A DNA stretch of 64,000 nucleotides, from assembly GCA_001600455.1 (NCBI GenBank), contig BCKC01000006.1:1550001-1614000 (forward strand), written 5' to 3'. This DNA is from Endocalyx cinctus. Its lineage: Eukaryota > Ascomycota > Sordariomycetes > Amphisphaeriales > Apiosporaceae. The notes under the pieces are model-generated. The model did not search any database and was not told the DNA's origin. It saw only the letters and a program-made list of their open reading frames with translations. The translations under genes and the position numbers were made by a program. Positions 1 to 9,562 of the stretch are shown piece by piece. The stretch's first letter is position 1, and every line of letters begins with the position of its first letter.

Positions 1-45
1 AGTCGCCTAGAAGAACTTTAAAAATTGGATTCATCGAATCCGCCT

Positions 46-2937
46 TCACTCCCCTTCGCTCTTACTTCCGCTCCCCGCTTTCGAGGCGAGCGCATCCCTC
101 GTCGTGATGAATATGCCCCCGCCCTTGTCGGATGGGTTCCGGACAAACACCAGCCCGGAAGAAGGCGAGCGGCCGTGTCTCTTATTACCGCTCTTATCGC
201 CCGGAGGCCTCGAAGGCGACCTCCGGCTCGAGCTCTGCCTCCTGTTGATGATGGCCTGCAGCTCGCGAATCTGCGTCGTGGCGGCCAGATGCGCCGCGTT
301 CGCCGTCTCGGCCGCGCTTCTCGCCTCCTCCAGCTGCGCCGTCAGCGCCGTGCTTCGCTCCGCCAACAACCCGCCGGCCTTATCGGCCTCGGACTGGAGT
401 TCTTTGTTCTTGGTCTCGAGGGCGGCGAGGGAGGCGACCGCGGCGTCGGCTCCGGCCTGCGAAGTGGCTAGTCGGGTCTCGAGATCGGCCTTCTCCGCCG
501 CGAGCGACGACGTCTTGGCCTCCGTCTCGGATTGGAGCTCGGCGATGCGGGACTCTAGGGTTTGTTTCTCGGTTTCTAACGCCTGCTTCTCCCCCTCGAG
601 CGTCTTGTTCGCGGCCTCGAGCTCGCCGTACGCGGTCCCGGCTTCGAGGGTCTGGGCGAGCTCCGCGAGCTTGGTCTTCTCCTCGGTGAGCGCGTCGATG
701 CTAGCTTGCAGCGACTTCGTCTTCTCCTCGAGGGCGTCCCGCTCTTCTTTCAGGGCGGTCATGGCCTCGGTCTGAACGGTCAGGTCGGCCGCCTTCGTCT
801 TGAGCGTCTCGTTCTCGGCCTCGAGGGTCTTGCTGTGGTCTTTCAATTGGCTTAGCTCCGTCTCGACCTCGATCAGGTTCGCGCGCACGGTCGTCAGCGT
901 CGTGTCGAGCTCGAGCCTCTCGCCCGCGAGCGCGATGTTGGCGTCCTTGGCGCCGATGACTTCCATCGAGAGCTTGTCGATCTGCGCTTGCTTCTGGTCT
1001 CGCTCGGTTTTGAACTCGTCGATTTGCTTCTCGGCCTCTGCTTTGATGGCCGACAACTCCTTTTCGTGCTCTTCCTTGGTACTGGTGAGCTGATTCTCCA
1101 GGTTTTCTTTAGTTGATATGAAGACTTTCTCGTGGTCCTCTTTAGTAGCGGCGAGCTGTTTCTCGTGGTCTTCGTTGGCGATTGCTAGTTGTTTCTCCAG
1201 TGCATCCTTGGTAGAGGCAAGCTGCTTCTCCAGCTTACTTTTGCTGGTGATAAGCTGCTTCTCCAGCTCATCTTTGGTCGTGGTGAGCTGTTTCTCGAAA
1301 CCTTCTTTAGTAGTGATGAGCTGCTTCTCCAACTCGTCCTTCTCTTCCTTGGTAGAGGCGAGCTCTTTCTCGAGACTTTCCTTGATAGCCTTCTCGAGAC
1401 CGACCTGAGTCTGGAGACTTTCTTTCTCCGATAGCGCGATTTCGAGCCTGTTCTCGAGGTCTGCACGAGCGGACTTGACGGCTTTGAGCTCCTTTTCAAG
1501 CCCCTCTGCGCGGGGTCCCGAGTTGGCGATCTGAGCCTTGAGAATACCGACCTCCTTCTCGAGCCCGCTTATTTTGGTCTTCAGTGTCTCCCTTTGTCCC
1601 ACCAACTCGGCGATACGAGAGTGGAGCTTGCCGGTCTTCTCCCCCAGCGACTTGTTCTCCTTGCGCAGGGGAAGTACATCGTGTACCTCGAGTGTGTGGA
1701 TTCTAGTGACGTGTTGGTCGACGGTCGTACGCAGAGAGTCCCTTTCGAACAGTAACTCGTTGACTTTCTCGTCCCGAGTTCCGATGCGCTTCTCGAGGTC
1801 GAATCTGGTGTTTTCCAAGGTCGAGATATCACGTCGAAGAAGATCCTCCTGAGCCTTCTGTTCCTTCTCGCGTTGCGCGACATCCTTCTCTAGCTGCAGG
1901 TACTTTTTCTTAAGATCTCGGAGGTTATCTCTCTCGATTTCCGCTTCCTCCAGGAGCGCCCTCTGCAGTTGAAAGTTGCTTTGGAGTTCGTCGAAGATCC
2001 TACGCTGCTCCTCCAGGTCTCGTAGGATGAGCTCTTTGGAGTTACGCTCTTGGCTCAAGGTGCGGGAGATCTCCTTATTCTCGAACACCTTTGATGAGAG
2101 TTCGTCGGATCTGTCGTCAAGCTGGCGGTTCAGGTCCTCCCTTACTAGTCGAAGAGCCCTGGTGTCGTTTTCGAGCTGCGCAATCTGATGCCACATCTCA
2201 TCCTCCTTGCTGCTAGAACTAGTAGTTGTGGCGGTATCTCGGATGTTGTGGTCAGATGCCCGTCGGGCGAGCCGTGTATCTTGCTGCGCGGATGTCTGGG
2301 GCATGATCTGGATGTGTACCGTTCGCTTACCTCCGCTCTGAGTGGGACTTTTTGTCGTTGTCTCAGTTGGGGCAGAAGCACGACCCCGTTGACGTGGCTT
2401 GACAGTTCGACTCACAGTCGGTAATGGTACATGACGAACATGTTTGACCTGGACAGAAGGTCTGACTGGTTTGGGGGCAGGAGCATCAGATACCACGCTT
2501 GTGGCTTGGGTATTGATAGAAAGTTCGGATGAGGCAGATTGATCGTCCGTCTCTGGTTCATATGCGGGATAACTGCTATCAGAAAAGTAGGTTGGTGATT
2601 GCAATGGTGACTGCATTGTATGAGTTGGGTGGATTGGCATCATAGAATCAGGACGCGGGACCCGATAAAATCTTGCGGCTAAATGATCTTGATTCTGGTG
2701 TGTGTTTGAGTTCTTGAGAATTCCCTTGGGGGGATTCACAGTAGTACTCTGTGATGAAGACCGGTTGTACGAGGTATCGGTCTCATCTGAATCCCACTCC
2801 CTCGACGCCGGCGGTCGTGACGGCGATCGATGCTGTTGATGAGGAGGGGGAGGGGGGATATCCCCGTAGCCCGGGAATGCTCCAGGCATTTGAACTGCGG
2901 GAGCTCTTTCTCTAGATTGTCGAGCTGCGAACTCCAT
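46..2937 (-). CDS. Long coiled-coil protein, function unknown
   Basis: Single open frame of 963 residues with an ATG start at 2937 and TGA at 46-48. Residues 1 to about 230 are rich in Ser, Pro, Gln and basic residues and look disordered. Residues from about 245 to 905 are almost continuous coiled coil, dense in Glu, Lys, Leu and Gln with Leu/Ile at heptad-like spacing. Around residues 530-622 the coil becomes an 11-residue repeat of the form EKQLxxTKxxx, encoded by a matching 33-nt DNA repeat. The last 60 residues are Ser/Arg/Lys-rich and polar. There is no signal peptide, TM segment or enzymatic motif. By architecture it resembles filament, motor-tail or spindle/septal scaffold proteins, but coiled coils of unrelated origin look alike, so I give no function. 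The frame is certain; the function is open. Confidence 0.85.
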   Translation of the reverse strand: MEFAARQSRERAPAVQMPGAFPGYGDIPPPPPHQQHRSPSRPPASREWDSDETDTSYNRSSSQSTTVNPPKGILKNSNTHQNQDHLAARFYRVPRPDSMMPIHPTHTMQSPLQSPTYFSDSSYPAYEPETDDQSASSELSINTQATSVVSDAPAPKPVRPSVQVKHVRHVPLPTVSRTVKPRQRGRASAPTETTTKSPTQSGGKRTVHIQIMPQTSAQQDTRLARRASDHNIRDTATTTSSSSKEDEMWHQIAQLENDTRALRLVREDLNRQLDDRSDELSSKVFENKEISRTLSQERNSKELILRDLEEQRRIFDELQSNFQLQRALLEEAEIERDNLRDLKKKYLQLEKDVAQREKEQKAQEDLLRRDISTLENTRFDLEKRIGTRDEKVNELLFERDSLRTTVDQHVTRIHTLEVHDVLPLRKENKSLGEKTGKLHSRIAELVGQRETLKTKISGLEKEVGILKAQIANSGPRAEGLEKELKAVKSARADLENRLEIALSEKESLQTQVGLEKAIKESLEKELASTKEEKDELEKQLITTKEGFEKQLTTTKDELEKQLITSKSKLEKQLASTKDALEKQLAIANEDHEKQLAATKEDHEKVFISTKENLENQLTSTKEEHEKELSAIKAEAEKQIDEFKTERDQKQAQIDKLSMEVIGAKDANIALAGERLELDTTLTTVRANLIEVETELSQLKDHSKTLEAENETLKTKAADLTVQTEAMTALKEERDALEEKTKSLQASIDALTEEKTKLAELAQTLEAGTAYGELEAANKTLEGEKQALETEKQTLESRIAELQSETEAKTSSLAAEKADLETRLATSQAGADAAVASLAALETKNKELQSEADKAGGLLAERSTALTAQLEEARSAAETANAAHLAATTQIRELQAIINRRQSSSRRSPSRPPGDKSGNKRHGRSPSSGLVFVRNPSDKGGGIFITTRDALASKAGSGSKSEGE
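1075..1345 (-). repeat. 33-nt tandem repeat encoding hendecads
   Basis: Inside the coiled-coil gene the motif for EKQLxSTK recurs about every 33 nt, roughly eight to ten times with divergence. On the plus strand it appears as recurring gctgcttctcca/gctgtttctcg blocks. The unit length keeps the frame, so copy-number changes would lengthen or shorten the rod without frameshift. Confidence 0.7.
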
Positions 2938-5900
2938 TACGTGGTCCGTTTGTGTGTGGTTTGTCGTATTCTGGGTGCGTGTGATAAATTTGTGTTGAAG
3001 CTGGTGAGTAGATTATAAAGTTGCGAGTGTTCATTTCGTGGAAATTATGTTTAGAGATGAGAAGAAGTGTATAAGTCAAATTGACTATGAGAATTGTTAC
3101 AAATTTAGGCTTTGAATTGTTGAGTTTCTAAGGCCTAAGGTAGCTAAAGTAAGTAAAGTGATGAAAGAGGCTGAGATGAAATGTACATGAGGATAAAGTC
3201 TAGAATATGAGGGTAAGAGAAAACAACGAAAGAAAACAGGCAATTCGGGAACAGATATTACAAGCCAATCTGTTTGCCCTATAATGTCTAGTCTAAACAA
3301 GGATATTTCCGGAAGTCTGTCGTGGATTTCTTTGCCTGACTCATTACTGAGGCGCCCAATCAGTATAGGGAACGTTTCCAAATAATCCTTAAGGGCATGG
3401 GAGACCCAGTCATAGTAAGAAAGCAAATAATATTTCTACCCTTTAGTTTCCTTTTTTTCTTTTTCTTTTTTTTTTCTTTTTTAGTCTGTATCAAAGGTCG
3501 TGCATCCATCCGGGGAATGTCTTGGGTATTGAACAAGTTGGGCATGAATGCAGCTATTTTCCCTTAAAACTGAACCCTATTAAATTGATTGGGTGCATAC
3601 AGCGAAAAAACGCATAGAAAATACCTCTCAATTTGCCACCCTTGCCAAATCACCTTATTTTTGTCGACCAGTCTCCTTTTTCATCACGTTGTCACCTTGG
3701 TGACACTGCACGACTATACGTTGGCGTATGACGTCTTTTTTTTTTCTCAGGTCTGTATATGCCGTACTCGTTTTTATTTTCTCAAGTCCCCCCAACAAGA
3801 TGCGACAGAGAGGTCACCCGAAAAGAAGCGAGGTCAGCGGCCCTTCAGAATGTAACCCTCATACTCCAATAACTTGGACCACAACACCTCTCTCAGCTTT
3901 AGACACCATTACATTAGGATTATAAAAGAGGTCAGTAAAAACCCGACCCCATAACTCGGGCGACTAGGGTTACATCCTATTTCGACGGCGGACCGCTGTA
4001 TCACCGACAACCACATGTCTGACCTTCCGCCCTGAAAGGGATTTATTTCATTTATTAATCTATCATAAAACCAATACGCGCATATATCATTACGACTACT
4101 GCGATAAATCAGCAAGAGCTGAGAGCTGAGAATTCATTCATACCTAACCTAACATTTTGCCAAGTATCAAATCAACGTAAGCTCATATAGATACGAGAGA
4201 GAATCTATGAATATCAACCTCAAAGACATACTGTCAGCCCGAGGAGGCGCAAGTGTCAGATAAATTTCATGTTGGTATCATTGACTGGATGATATAGCCG
4301 GTAAGTATGTTTGGGTGGATATAGCTATTTTCCTTTCATTGGCACATTTACCGAAAGTAACGGCGCGAAAGTGCATCATGAGATTTATGCTTGTTGATGA
4401 GAAATTTAGGGAGGAAATCAATAGATCAAATTCGAATGAAAACTTGGCATCCCGAATTAGAATCATATGCTTCTTGTAAGTCATTATTGTCACGAGACAT
4501 AAGCCACGGTGACATCAGAAGTATTATTTAAGATTTTTGGGGGCATATCTTACGAGCTTCCTCTCTATCCAAATGGCTGCGTTCTATAACATAGCCACAT
4601 GACAAGTGAGCAGATAGCTATGCCACAAGTTCGCGTATGTAGTATAAAATTACCCCTTTATTATGTAATTATTTTGACCTCCGTTGATCTATCTATTCAT
4701 AACGCTCTTCACAATTCTCTAGAGCACGCCCACCGTGCCATTTAAATTCCAAAATAGATTAGCTGCTAATGTAACAGAGTGGCTTTTATGCGGTTTGCTA
4801 AGTCTTTTTTAGCTTTATTTATTTATTTATTTATTTTTATTTTTGTAAATGTTTCCGGTGTTCGTAAATCCCTTGCCTACATGCCTGTCCCTGTTAACGT
4901 ACATATGTGTTGTTGTTTTCCAAATCCAAGTAAACGCGTGCTTACGACGCAGGTAGAGGCGCACGTCCGGGCTACCGAGAATTTTTTCAACGTCTTTCCG
5001 ACTATATGATTCGTAGATGAGTCGTGGATACATCAAATCCCTGGCGAGAGACTGAGAAAATATGGGGAGTGGTGCAAGCTCTGGCTGAGTATATACCAAT
5101 TTACCCAAATATCTTACCTAATTATCTGTGATTCTTACGAGGTTTCTGACAACTGTTTTCTGCGCCCATATCCCGTTCAGGAAATTCAGCATCGGTGTTG
5201 ATAAAAAATGTTCTTCATTGAGACGAAGACATATGTATGTCTTAGGGTCTTAGGCTGGTCCGGAACCGATGCCGCCTACTAAATAAACACCGGCTCCAGT
5301 TCGCGCAACTAAGCCCCGGGCATTTTGATCCAGAATCCCGCATTCCAGCGCCCAGCAGAGAAGTCGCCGACGGACGGAAATAAAAGACCTAGACCATGGC
5401 CGACAAGTCATCCTACCGTCTGACGGAGAAGGAGAAGCGGTGTACGGGATCTGTTAAGAGCTCGTGAATGCATAACGCGATAGAGCTTGGTCATTCGCCC
5501 GATCTTAGGTAAACACAGATACAGACAGCAGCTTGATAACACCACTGGACTGCGGATTCTCGCAAGAGGCCGAACTCTAATCATTACCTAAATATTACTA
5601 CGTTTCCCGCTAGATCGGTCGGATGTACCCGTGGCGTCGACAGGTTGGGTAGAAAAGGGTCTGCTATCTCGTGTCCCCCCTAGGCTACATGTTTATCTCC
5701 TGATCCTGCGCGATGGCATGCATAATAAGAATAAGGCTTTAATCCGCGGCGATCCATCATCGATGTGGCTTGAGGTTAAATTTGACAAGACGGCTAGTCC
5801 GGCCACTCGAACTATTGCTCCATCAAACTCAATCTCTCGATTCTATCGGACTGACCCGTATCCGTTCCCCAGGTAACGATGCCTTAAAAGATGTAAGAAA

Positions 5901-6604
5901 AGACAACAAGTATCATGATTAGTAAACGGGGCGAGGCAGCTTCGGAGTTTGTCTCCCTCGTCACTTTAGATGTTGAGATCCTCTCTGCCCCCTTTAGCCA
6001 CTTACCACATAAATGAAGCCACTTTGAACTCGTAGATATTTCTATAGTTATTTAGCAATGTAATAGATCAGAAAGTTTATTATTCTGTTTTGAATTTGAA
6101 AGGTGCATGCGAACCACTAACCAAACCCAGCCTGAAACCCGGCCCCCTTTTCAAAAACTCCTCGCTAAAGTATTAAGTCCGATGATATAAGAAGAAAAAT
6201 ACAAAAACATTAAATGCAATAACCATATCTCTCCATCTCTCTTGTGGATGATAGGCTGATGATTGAAGTCTCCTCTATAACCGAGGAGTACTAGTGACAT
6301 TGGTGGTGAATAGGCCTCTTCTGCCAGGCCAAAACTTGACGCAATTCATATGAACATGTAAATGCAAAGTTCTCTTTATATGACATATATGAGTGTGAAT
6401 ATAAAATAAACGCAGGCTTTCGAACCAATAAACGAATTGAGAGGGACAGCAAGAACGCGCACAAACATTTAACAAAAAGCTTTCCAAATTGTTGTTATGC
6501 TCGCTCCAGGGTATCATAGCTCAAACGTATATATCATACTTTAGCATCCAAGACTATTATTAGCCTTTCGGCTACTCGGTTTATTAGTCTTTTTTTTTTT
6601 CAAA
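2938..6604. other. Intergenic, mostly AT-rich
   Basis: No convincing gene. It holds the promoter side of the coiled-coil gene, a long T-rich tract around 3452-3482, a TTTA-type run near 4812-4836, and a GC-richer patch at about 5260-5880 listed separately. Open frames here (for example 3097-3426 on minus) lack codon bias and family features. The last ~350 nt are the 3' flank of the membrane-protein gene. Confidence 0.6.
5396..5878 (+). other. Possible small gene or gene relic
   Basis: This patch is GC-richer than its surroundings. An ATG at 5396 in good context (gaccATGG) opens a short frame MADKSSYRLTEKEKR that soon stops unless a GTGTAC donor right after it is used. Downstream, 5631-5876 is an open plus-strand frame without its own ATG that could be a later exon, ending in TAA. 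I cannot close a convincing splice model between them and recognise no family. It may be a true small gene, a decayed gene or a non-coding transcript. Confidence 0.22.
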
Positions 6605-8209
6605 TTAAAATGCACCGCCATCCGGACGCGGTTCCCGGGGCTGAATCTCGATAGCGGGAACGGCTTGCTCAGCGGCGTCGTACTCGCGATGAGGGGTTTC
6701 GTCTCCGTCCTGAGGGGAGCCGGGTACCTTGCCGGACTGATTATCATCGGCATCCTCTCTCATCTTCATGATCTCGTCCTTTCGGGCAACGGCGGGCCAG
6801 CGCGTATCGCCGGCCTTGGCCGCCCTCTCGGCCTCGGCGAGCCACTTCTCCCACTGGGGCGTGCTCGGCGCGGCACCGCTACGCTGTACCCAGGCGGTCC
6901 GCTTCGTCTCGCGGATGGCGTACCAGAGCGTGCGGGTAAAGCTCTTTACGCCTTCTCGCGGATCGCTTGCGTCCGTCATCTCGTGAGCATTTTCCGACTC
7001 GGGCGGCGTGACGATCTTCCAGTCATAGCGGGAGAGATCCCAGAACAGTTCCCGGGGCAGTAATCCCATACACCAATATAAGCCATTAAGAGTGACGTAA
7101 CTAGCCGCGATGAAGATCTGAGATTCCCACTTGCAGTTTCCTAGCAATACGACGGATACCATCAACATGAGGGTTCCGAGCCCCATGAGAATTCGGTAGG
7201 CTCGTCCGCTCACGTGGTACTCGCACTCTTCGGTACCTGAGTACAGTTCACGAGCAACCTCCTCGGTACACTTAATAAGCAAGAAAGCACCTTCGCGCGT
7301 CCGAATAATGACATCGCCGGCTGGCACTTGGTTTGTATGGCTTCGATTCATAAGTCTCGGTTTCCACCAAGAAGCAGCACCTACAACGGAACTAGCGCTG
7401 GACACGAGGACCACGGCTAAGATAGCAGTTCCATCCTTTTTGTAGGCAGCTAGAACGATAATACCAATCGTAACCAGGACCGAAAAGATCTCCAAAATGT
7501 GAATAGGTGAGTATAAAGATGCGGGAATAGCCGGCCGTTTAGCGTTGGTAGCGAGGGTCGGGTTGGATACAAAATCTTGAACTTTCTCTTTCATCGTAGG
7601 TCTCCTCGTCAAGCTTTTAATTGCCGGCCCAGATTCGGGGTCATTGCTCGAACTAAAACCAGTCGTCCTCGTCCGCATCGTGGCGGTCTCGTTCGGGGAA
7701 TCACCTAACGGCGGTCTGGGAAGACCGATCGAGCGAGCTTGTGATACTACGGTGCTTGTTCTCCTTGGCTGAAACCTCGATAAAAAGCTGGAATCGTTTG
7801 TGGTCTGCGCGGGAACTTCGATGCCACCAGCGTTGTTTCGGTCGCGGTGCTTGATCTCGAGGACTCTGAAGGCGAAGGGTTGTAATTCTTCGAGGGGATG
7901 AATGATATTGGCGAAGAAACCAACGGTATCTAACACCACACCGCTATAGACACCCGTCATTTTGGCGGTGACTTCCGGTAGACGAATGGGGCGGGAGGGC
8001 TTGAGCAAGGCTTGAGGAGCAGGTATTAAACGCGGGAGGAGGCACAAGGCACTGGCTGTTAAAGTTTGGGCATGTTCGGCAATGGATGACTCGCCAATGA
8101 CGGCAAGTAGCGTGACGACATCGAGACGCCAACCAACAGGCCCCCCATTGATATTGCTACCCTCAGAAGCGAACCAGAATAAAGCACCGGTGGGGGTTTC
8201 ATCGGCCAT
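6605..8209 (-). CDS. Multi-pass membrane protein, unknown function
   Basis: Single-exon frame of 534 residues with an ATG start at 8209. It has four clear hydrophobic segments: about residues 238-260, 266-285, 345-365 and 370-390. These fall as two tight hairpins separated by about 60 polar residues, which include a TGEECEYH-like stretch. The N-terminal ~110 residues contain moderately hydrophobic helices, followed by an ~100-residue Ser/Thr/Arg-rich linker. The C-terminal ~130 residues are charged and probably cytosolic. The N-terminus is not a signal peptide. The layout resembles uncharacterised fungal integral membrane proteins found as orphans in Sordariomycetes. No transporter or enzyme motif was seen. 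Confidence 0.8.
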   Translation of the reverse strand: MADETPTGALFWFASEGSNINGGPVGWRLDVVTLLAVIGESSIAEHAQTLTASALCLLPRLIPAPQALLKPSRPIRLPEVTAKMTGVYSGVVLDTVGFFANIIHPLEELQPFAFRVLEIKHRDRNNAGGIEVPAQTTNDSSFLSRFQPRRTSTVVSQARSIGLPRPPLGDSPNETATMRTRTTGFSSSNDPESGPAIKSLTRRPTMKEKVQDFVSNPTLATNAKRPAIPASLYSPIHILEIFSVLVTIGIIVLAAYKKDGTAILAVVLVSSASSVVGAASWWKPRLMNRSHTNQVPAGDVIIRTREGAFLLIKCTEEVARELYSGTEECEYHVSGRAYRILMGLGTLMLMVSVVLLGNCKWESQIFIAASYVTLNGLYWCMGLLPRELFWDLSRYDWKIVTPPESENAHEMTDASDPREGVKSFTRTLWYAIRETKRTAWVQRSGAAPSTPQWEKWLAEAERAAKAGDTRWPAVARKDEIMKMREDADDNQSGKVPGSPQDGDETPHREYDAAEQAVPAIEIQPREPRPDGGAF

Positions 8210-9562
8210 TGCTACAGGGCCGGTACTTTTTTCTTAAGCTCGACGTAGAACCTAAATTTGAAGCTAGTCTGGTAGGGATGGGTAGAGTATATTCGCTGTT
8301 GGTTTATATCTTAAGCTATTTCGACGATAGTTCGAGTATGGCAGTGTTCGTAGTCTAGTCGTAGTCGTAGTCGTCGTGATTATACTTTCTATGTGGTAGT
8401 GTTATAGCAAAAGCCAAGGAAACGAATGCCCGGGTTATACTCTATAGAAACATCGCAATTCAAGTTCAAAAAATAGATCAAAATGGATACATCACTGTAT
8501 ATAATTAAGGTAACATTTCCGAAAAATCAAATAAAGAGAGATAAAAAAAAAAAGGCTTTACTCCTTTCAACAGTCACAGAAAAAGGGACGCGAATGGGAC
8601 AGAGGACGAATTGGGGTCCGAAAAAATAATGATATTAATCTTTCTACACTACACGCAAAAGTGGAAAAAATACAAGGATGAAGAGCCGCGTTCATATCCG
8701 CTAGGTCCTAAGCTAGGTTAACCAATTCAGCCCATTGAGGCGGGGGACATAACGCTGTATTTTATCGCCAAAGTAGTTAAGTAGTCCACTAACGTATAAG
8801 ACAGCGTACTGATACTGATCGTTTTACTGGGGCAATGGTAATAATATACAAGTATTACACCATTAAATCAGATCAGGAAACTTAAACGATAGGTAACGGA
8901 CGATTGGGGCGGAATAAAGTGCATTTCACATCCTCCTAATATCCATACACTGCCTCTCTAGAGTAGCAATTTATGATACACTTGCATATGTTGCCTTACA
9001 AGAGAATAGGAACTCCGAACACGGCTCATCTCAAGAGATACTTGTGCGCGTCTCTTGGGACTTCCAATATTTAGACTGATTAGCGTTACATGTATTCGCT
9101 GGAGCATATTGTACATATCTACCATTATCAGTTCACCAAAGTAGTATAGGTATTCAGTAATGGTATGCCTAACTCGCTGGTTGGCAAAATTGCCGCTTCG
9201 CTTCGTGAGAAGTAAAAGCTAAGGGGAAAAGTATTTTTTTTTTGATAGTCTGGAAATGAATATATATGTATAAATATAAAAAGAAAAAAAAATAACGAGA
9301 GGAATAAAGGGGGAATAATAACAACAATAAACCGAAACTCCAGCTCTGATCAGCATTAGTGTAGGGTTATATGTTTCGTATACACCTTCATCATATCCAT
9401 CCTCCCTAAAACCTTATGGTATCACAGAAAGTAGGCACCATCAACCCTCCCAAATCCGATCCCAGTACATACTTTCCCATCATCAAGATTACACCGTTAC
9501 CCTCGAGGGTCGTGAAATATTTTCTAAATGAAACCTACAAGTATATGAAGCGGTCTACTCAA
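8210..9562. other. Intergenic
   Basis: Gene-free spacer between the membrane protein (its promoter is on this side) and the 3' end of the deaminase gene. AT-rich with several poly-A/T runs (about 8546-8554 and 9235-9243). A gtagtcgtagtcgtagtcgtcg run lies near 8353-8374. No RNA gene or coding frame was recognised. Confidence 0.6.

Noticed and set aside
3097..3426. 109-codon minus frame upstream of the coiled-coil gene
   Set aside because: AT-rich and without any domain; probably chance.
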